Source of the DNA: JANYCO01 sp031416415 | Lineage (GTDB): Bacteria > Bacteroidota > Bacteroidia > Cytophagales > Cytophagaceae | Assembly: GCA_031416415.1 (NCBI GenBank) | Contig: JANOTP010000050.1 | Location: forward strand, 6,490 to 70,489 | Length of the DNA stretch: 64,000 nucleotides | Direction: 5' to 3' | Shown here: positions 61,629 to 64,000 of the stretch, piece by piece | Numbering within the stretch: the first letter of the stretch is position 1 | Layout of the letters: every line of letters starts with the position of its first letter | The notes under the pieces: generated by a model | Databases searched by the model: none | What the model saw: the letters and a program-made list of their open reading frames with translations, nothing else | Told to the model about the DNA's origin: nothing | Program-made: the position numbers and the translations under genes

Positions 61629-64000
61629 TTATTTAAAGTCTGTAATTAATTCTGCAATAAGGCCTGTCCAACCTGTCTGGTGAGTAGCGCCAATACCAGA
61701 TCCTGTATCGCCATGGAAGTATTCATAAAAGAGAATTAAATCTTTGAAATGATCGTCTTTCTGAAGCTTTTCATAATTGCCATGCACTGGGCGTTCACCA
61801 TTTTCATTACGCGTAAAGATCTTCATTAATCGCTTGGCAACCTCTTTAGCAGCTTCTTTAATTGTGATTAAATTTCCTGAGCCTGTAGGGTATTCAATTT
61901 TAAAATCATCTCCATAATATTCATGGAATTTTAACATAGAATCTATAATTAAGAAATTAACTGGAAACCAAATTGGTCCTCTCCAGTTAGAATTACCTCC
62001 AAATAAACCAGAGTCTGATTCCCCTGGATTATAATTTACTCTATACAAATCACTTCCTACCCAGAAATCATAAGGATTTTCTTTATGGTGTTTAGACAAT
62101 GCTCTAATGCCATAATCAGAAAGGAACTCTGACTCGTCGAGCATACGTTTAAATATTTTCTTCATACGATGCCCGCGCAAAAGGGAAAGAAGTCTCGTCT
62201 CGCCCTTTCCTTGCTCATTCCAACGTGAAATAAGCGCAGCAAGATCTGGACGATTCGCCAATACCCATTCAACACGTTTTTTAAACAACGGTAGTCTTTC
62301 AAGATAGTGTGGCTCTAAAACTTCAACTGCATAAAGCGGAATCAATCCTACCATCGAACGTACTTTTAATGGAGTACTTTTTCCATCTGGGGTATGCAAA
62401 ACATCATAATAGAAAGAATCTTCATCGTCCCAAAGGTCTACGCCAGTTTCGCCAATATTGGCAAGCGCACCAGCGATGTGTAGGAAGTGTTCAAAAAATT
62501 TCGAAGCCATATCCTGATAAGCAGGTCTATGTTCCGAGATTTCAAGTGCCATTTTCAACATGTTCAAAGAGAACATAGCCATCCAGCTTGTACCATCTGC
62601 CTGTTCAATAGTACCTCCTGTAGGCAGTTCACGACTACGGTCAAATACGCCAATATTATCTAAACCTAAGAAACCTCCTTCAAAAATATTATTCCCTCCA
62701 GAATCTTTTTGGTTTACCCACCAAGTAAAATTAAGTAACAGCTTATGAAAAATTTTCTCTAAAAAATCGATGTCTCCTACACCATTGTTGGCTTCTTTAT
62801 CAATGTTGTATACTTTTAATGTTGCCCATCCATGTACAGGAGGATTTACATCTCCAAAATTCCATTCGTAAGCCGGAATCTGTCCATTTGGATGCATATA
62901 ATATTCACGCAATAAAATTTCTAATTGTCGTTTTGCAAAACTTACATCTAGTCTTGCCAATGGGAGTGTATGAAAGGCAAGATCCCATGCGGCATACCAT
63001 GGATACTCCCATTTATCTGGCATTGAAATAATGTTTTCATTACTCATGTGGCGCCAGTGAGAATTACGAGCATGCTTACGTTCAGTAGGTGGAGCAATCT
63101 GACCAGGATCTCCGTCTAACCATTGTTTTATATTAAAGTAATAAAACTGTTTGGTCCAAAGCATTCCCGCAAATGCTTGACGCTGCACGAGACGCAAGTC
63201 TGGATTAGTTACTCCATCTTGAATTTCATCGTAAAAATTTTCAGTATCGTTTATTCTATCATAGAAAACCGCATCAAAATCATTGAAAGGGTGATCGTTA
63301 GCTTTGTTACAAAGACGAAGTTTAATTGTTACACTTTCTCCTGCGGGCACATGATGCTTATGGCTTACAGAAGCTTTTGTACCAGCACGGTTTGGATTTA
63401 CTGCTGTATGATTATCGTTGACAATGAAATCATTAATACCATCCTTACTATAGGGATGAGGATTCTCAACATTGTACAAACGTTTTTGATTAGTTTCGTT
63501 GTCGCAAAAAAGTAGTCCATTATTTTCTTCTGTATATAAAAAATATTGTCCTATTTTTTCATGCATTACATGAACTATATTGTCGTTTAGAGCTGCCATC
63601 GTAGGCTTATAATCGTTATGGCCCCATGACCAAGTATTACGAAACCAAAGCGTTGGAAGTAAATTTATGAAAGCCGTTTCCGCACCTCTATTCGCCGCTG
63701 TTATTTTAATAAGTACATCGTCTTCGCCGGCCTTTGCATATTCTATATAAACATCAAAATATTTATTATCGTTAAAAATCCCTGTATCAATAAGCTCGTA
63801 TTCTGGTTCTAGTCTGCTACGTTTGCGACTTTCGTTGACAAGTTGCGCATACGGAAATTCCTGTTGAGGATATTTATACAACATCTTCATGTAAGAATGA
63901 GTAGGTGTACTTTCCAAATAATAATAGTGATCCTTACAATCTTCACCGTGATTAGACTCGGCACCAGTTAGGCCATACATCCGTTCTTTTAAAATCGGAT
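61629..64000 (-). CDS. GH63/MGH1-like glycoside hydrolase (5' end beyond the window)
   Basis: 791 residues are visible and the frame stays open through base 64000, so the true start lies outside. The N-terminal visible part (ILKERMYGLTGAESNHGED) is internal in relatives. The C-terminal catalytic (alpha/alpha)6 barrel shows WYAAWDLAFHTLPLAR near 330, GTIEQADGTSWMAMFSLNML near 455 and WRGPIWFPVNFLIIDSM near 665, as in GH63 glucosidase-like (MGH1) proteins. It has no signal peptide in the visible part. Probably an intracellular alpha-glucosidase; exact substrate unknown. The dehydrogenase gene follows 26 bases downstream. Confidence 0.85.
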   Translation of the reverse strand, partial: PILKERMYGLTGAESNHGEDCKDHYYYLESTPTHSYMKMLYKYPQQEFPYAQLVNESRKRSRLEPEYELIDTGIFNDNKYFDVYIEYAKAGEDDVLIKITAANRGAETAFINLLPTLWFRNTWSWGHNDYKPTMAALNDNIVHVMHEKIGQYFLYTEENNGLLFCDNETNQKRLYNVENPHPYSKDGINDFIVNDNHTAVNPNRAGTKASVSHKHHVPAGESVTIKLRLCNKANDHPFNDFDAVFYDRINDTENFYDEIQDGVTNPDLRLVQRQAFAGMLWTKQFYYFNIKQWLDGDPGQIAPPTERKHARNSHWRHMSNENIISMPDKWEYPWYAAWDLAFHTLPLARLDVSFAKRQLEILLREYYMHPNGQIPAYEWNFGDVNPPVHGWATLKVYNIDKEANNGVGDIDFLEKIFHKLLLNFTWWVNQKDSGGNNIFEGGFLGLDNIGVFDRSRELPTGGTIEQADGTSWMAMFSLNMLKMALEISEHRPAYQDMASKFFEHFLHIAGALANIGETGVDLWDDEDSFYYDVLHTPDGKSTPLKVRSMVGLIPLYAVEVLEPHYLERLPLFKKRVEWVLANRPDLAALISRWNEQGKGETRLLSLLRGHRMKKIFKRMLDESEFLSDYGIRALSKHHKENPYDFWVGSDLYRVNYNPGESDSGLFGGNSNWRGPIWFPVNFLIIDSMLKFHEYYGDDFKIEYPTGSGNLITIKEAAKEVAKRLMKIFTRNENGERPVHGNYEKLQKDDHFKDLILFYEYFHGDTGSGIGATHQTGWTGLIAELITDFK

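Noticed and set aside
1..64000. tRNA, rRNA and CRISPR signals
   Set aside because: I looked for cloverleaf-type arms with T-loop sequence and for short regularly spaced repeats and found none; a tRNAscan/Infernal run would be decisive.

Overview
The window is chromosomal DNA of an AT-rich member of the phylum Bacteroidota. Three kinds of evidence point there. Several large secreted proteins end in type IX secretion (T9SS) sorting domains. Promoter-like sites match the Bacteroidota consensus (TTTG, about 19-21 bases, TAnnTTTG) rather than sigma70 boxes. The gene content is typical of the phylum: a fused SecDF, single-chain GlyS, a BBP2-type porin, a DUF4783 protein, and a kynurenine 3-monooxygenase together with NadC. 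I found no rRNA, tRNA or CRISPR array.

Layout. 1-1700: end of the phosphate-transport operon (pstB 3' end, phoU) with an overlapping SprT-like metalloprotease gene. 1892-11122: an orphan PAS histidine kinase; a four-gene leftward cell-envelope operon (TPR protein, membrane protein, lipoprotein, polysaccharide deacetylase); then leftward purK, ridA, glyS and an MtfA/M90-like membrane protein that has lost its metal ligands. 11305-13998: a porin, then about 1.2 kb without a clear gene but with nested palindromes and a candidate small RNA that has its own promoter, operator-like palindrome and terminator. 14088-20849: a PorE-like TPR/propeller protein, a glucosaminidase-like protein, a serine hydrolase, a MoxR-type ATPase/VWA pair and a methyltransferase. 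20958-21806: a RAYT transposase between two inverted REP hairpins. 21852-33282: an accessory stretch with an LRR protein, a PhoX-like T9SS protein, small ABM, GNAT and DinB proteins, two translationally coupled fatty acid desaturases behind a broken ATP-grasp gene, a membrane AraC regulator, and a hydrolase lipoprotein with an outer-membrane protein.

33436-48897 is mostly housekeeping: ilvA, kmo, cysteine desulfurase and glmM (overlapping), mazG, an AlkD-like repair protein, secDF, nadC and a GltB-like FMN protein. Strong bidirectional terminators separate the convergent pairs. 49395-60442 holds two T9SS cargo genes, a 2246-residue Cys-containing repeat adhesin and a seven-repeat RCC1 propeller protein, separated by a J-domain/KTSC fusion. 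60505-64000 pairs a sugar/alcohol dehydrogenase with a GH63-like glycosidase that runs off the right edge.

Functional links. PstB/PhoU (phosphate import) and the PhoX-like protein (possible phosphatase) both concern phosphate. Kmo and NadC belong to the route from tryptophan through quinolinate to NAD. GlmM and the deacetylases/glucosaminidase concern amino-sugar polymers. The GH63 and dehydrogenase genes suggest release and then oxidation of glucose. The observations I would check first are the metal-less M90 protein, the candidate sRNA at 13402-13498, the broken ATP-grasp/desaturase operon and the REP-RAYT module. All functional statements are inferred from reading the sequence and from family knowledge; no database search was run.
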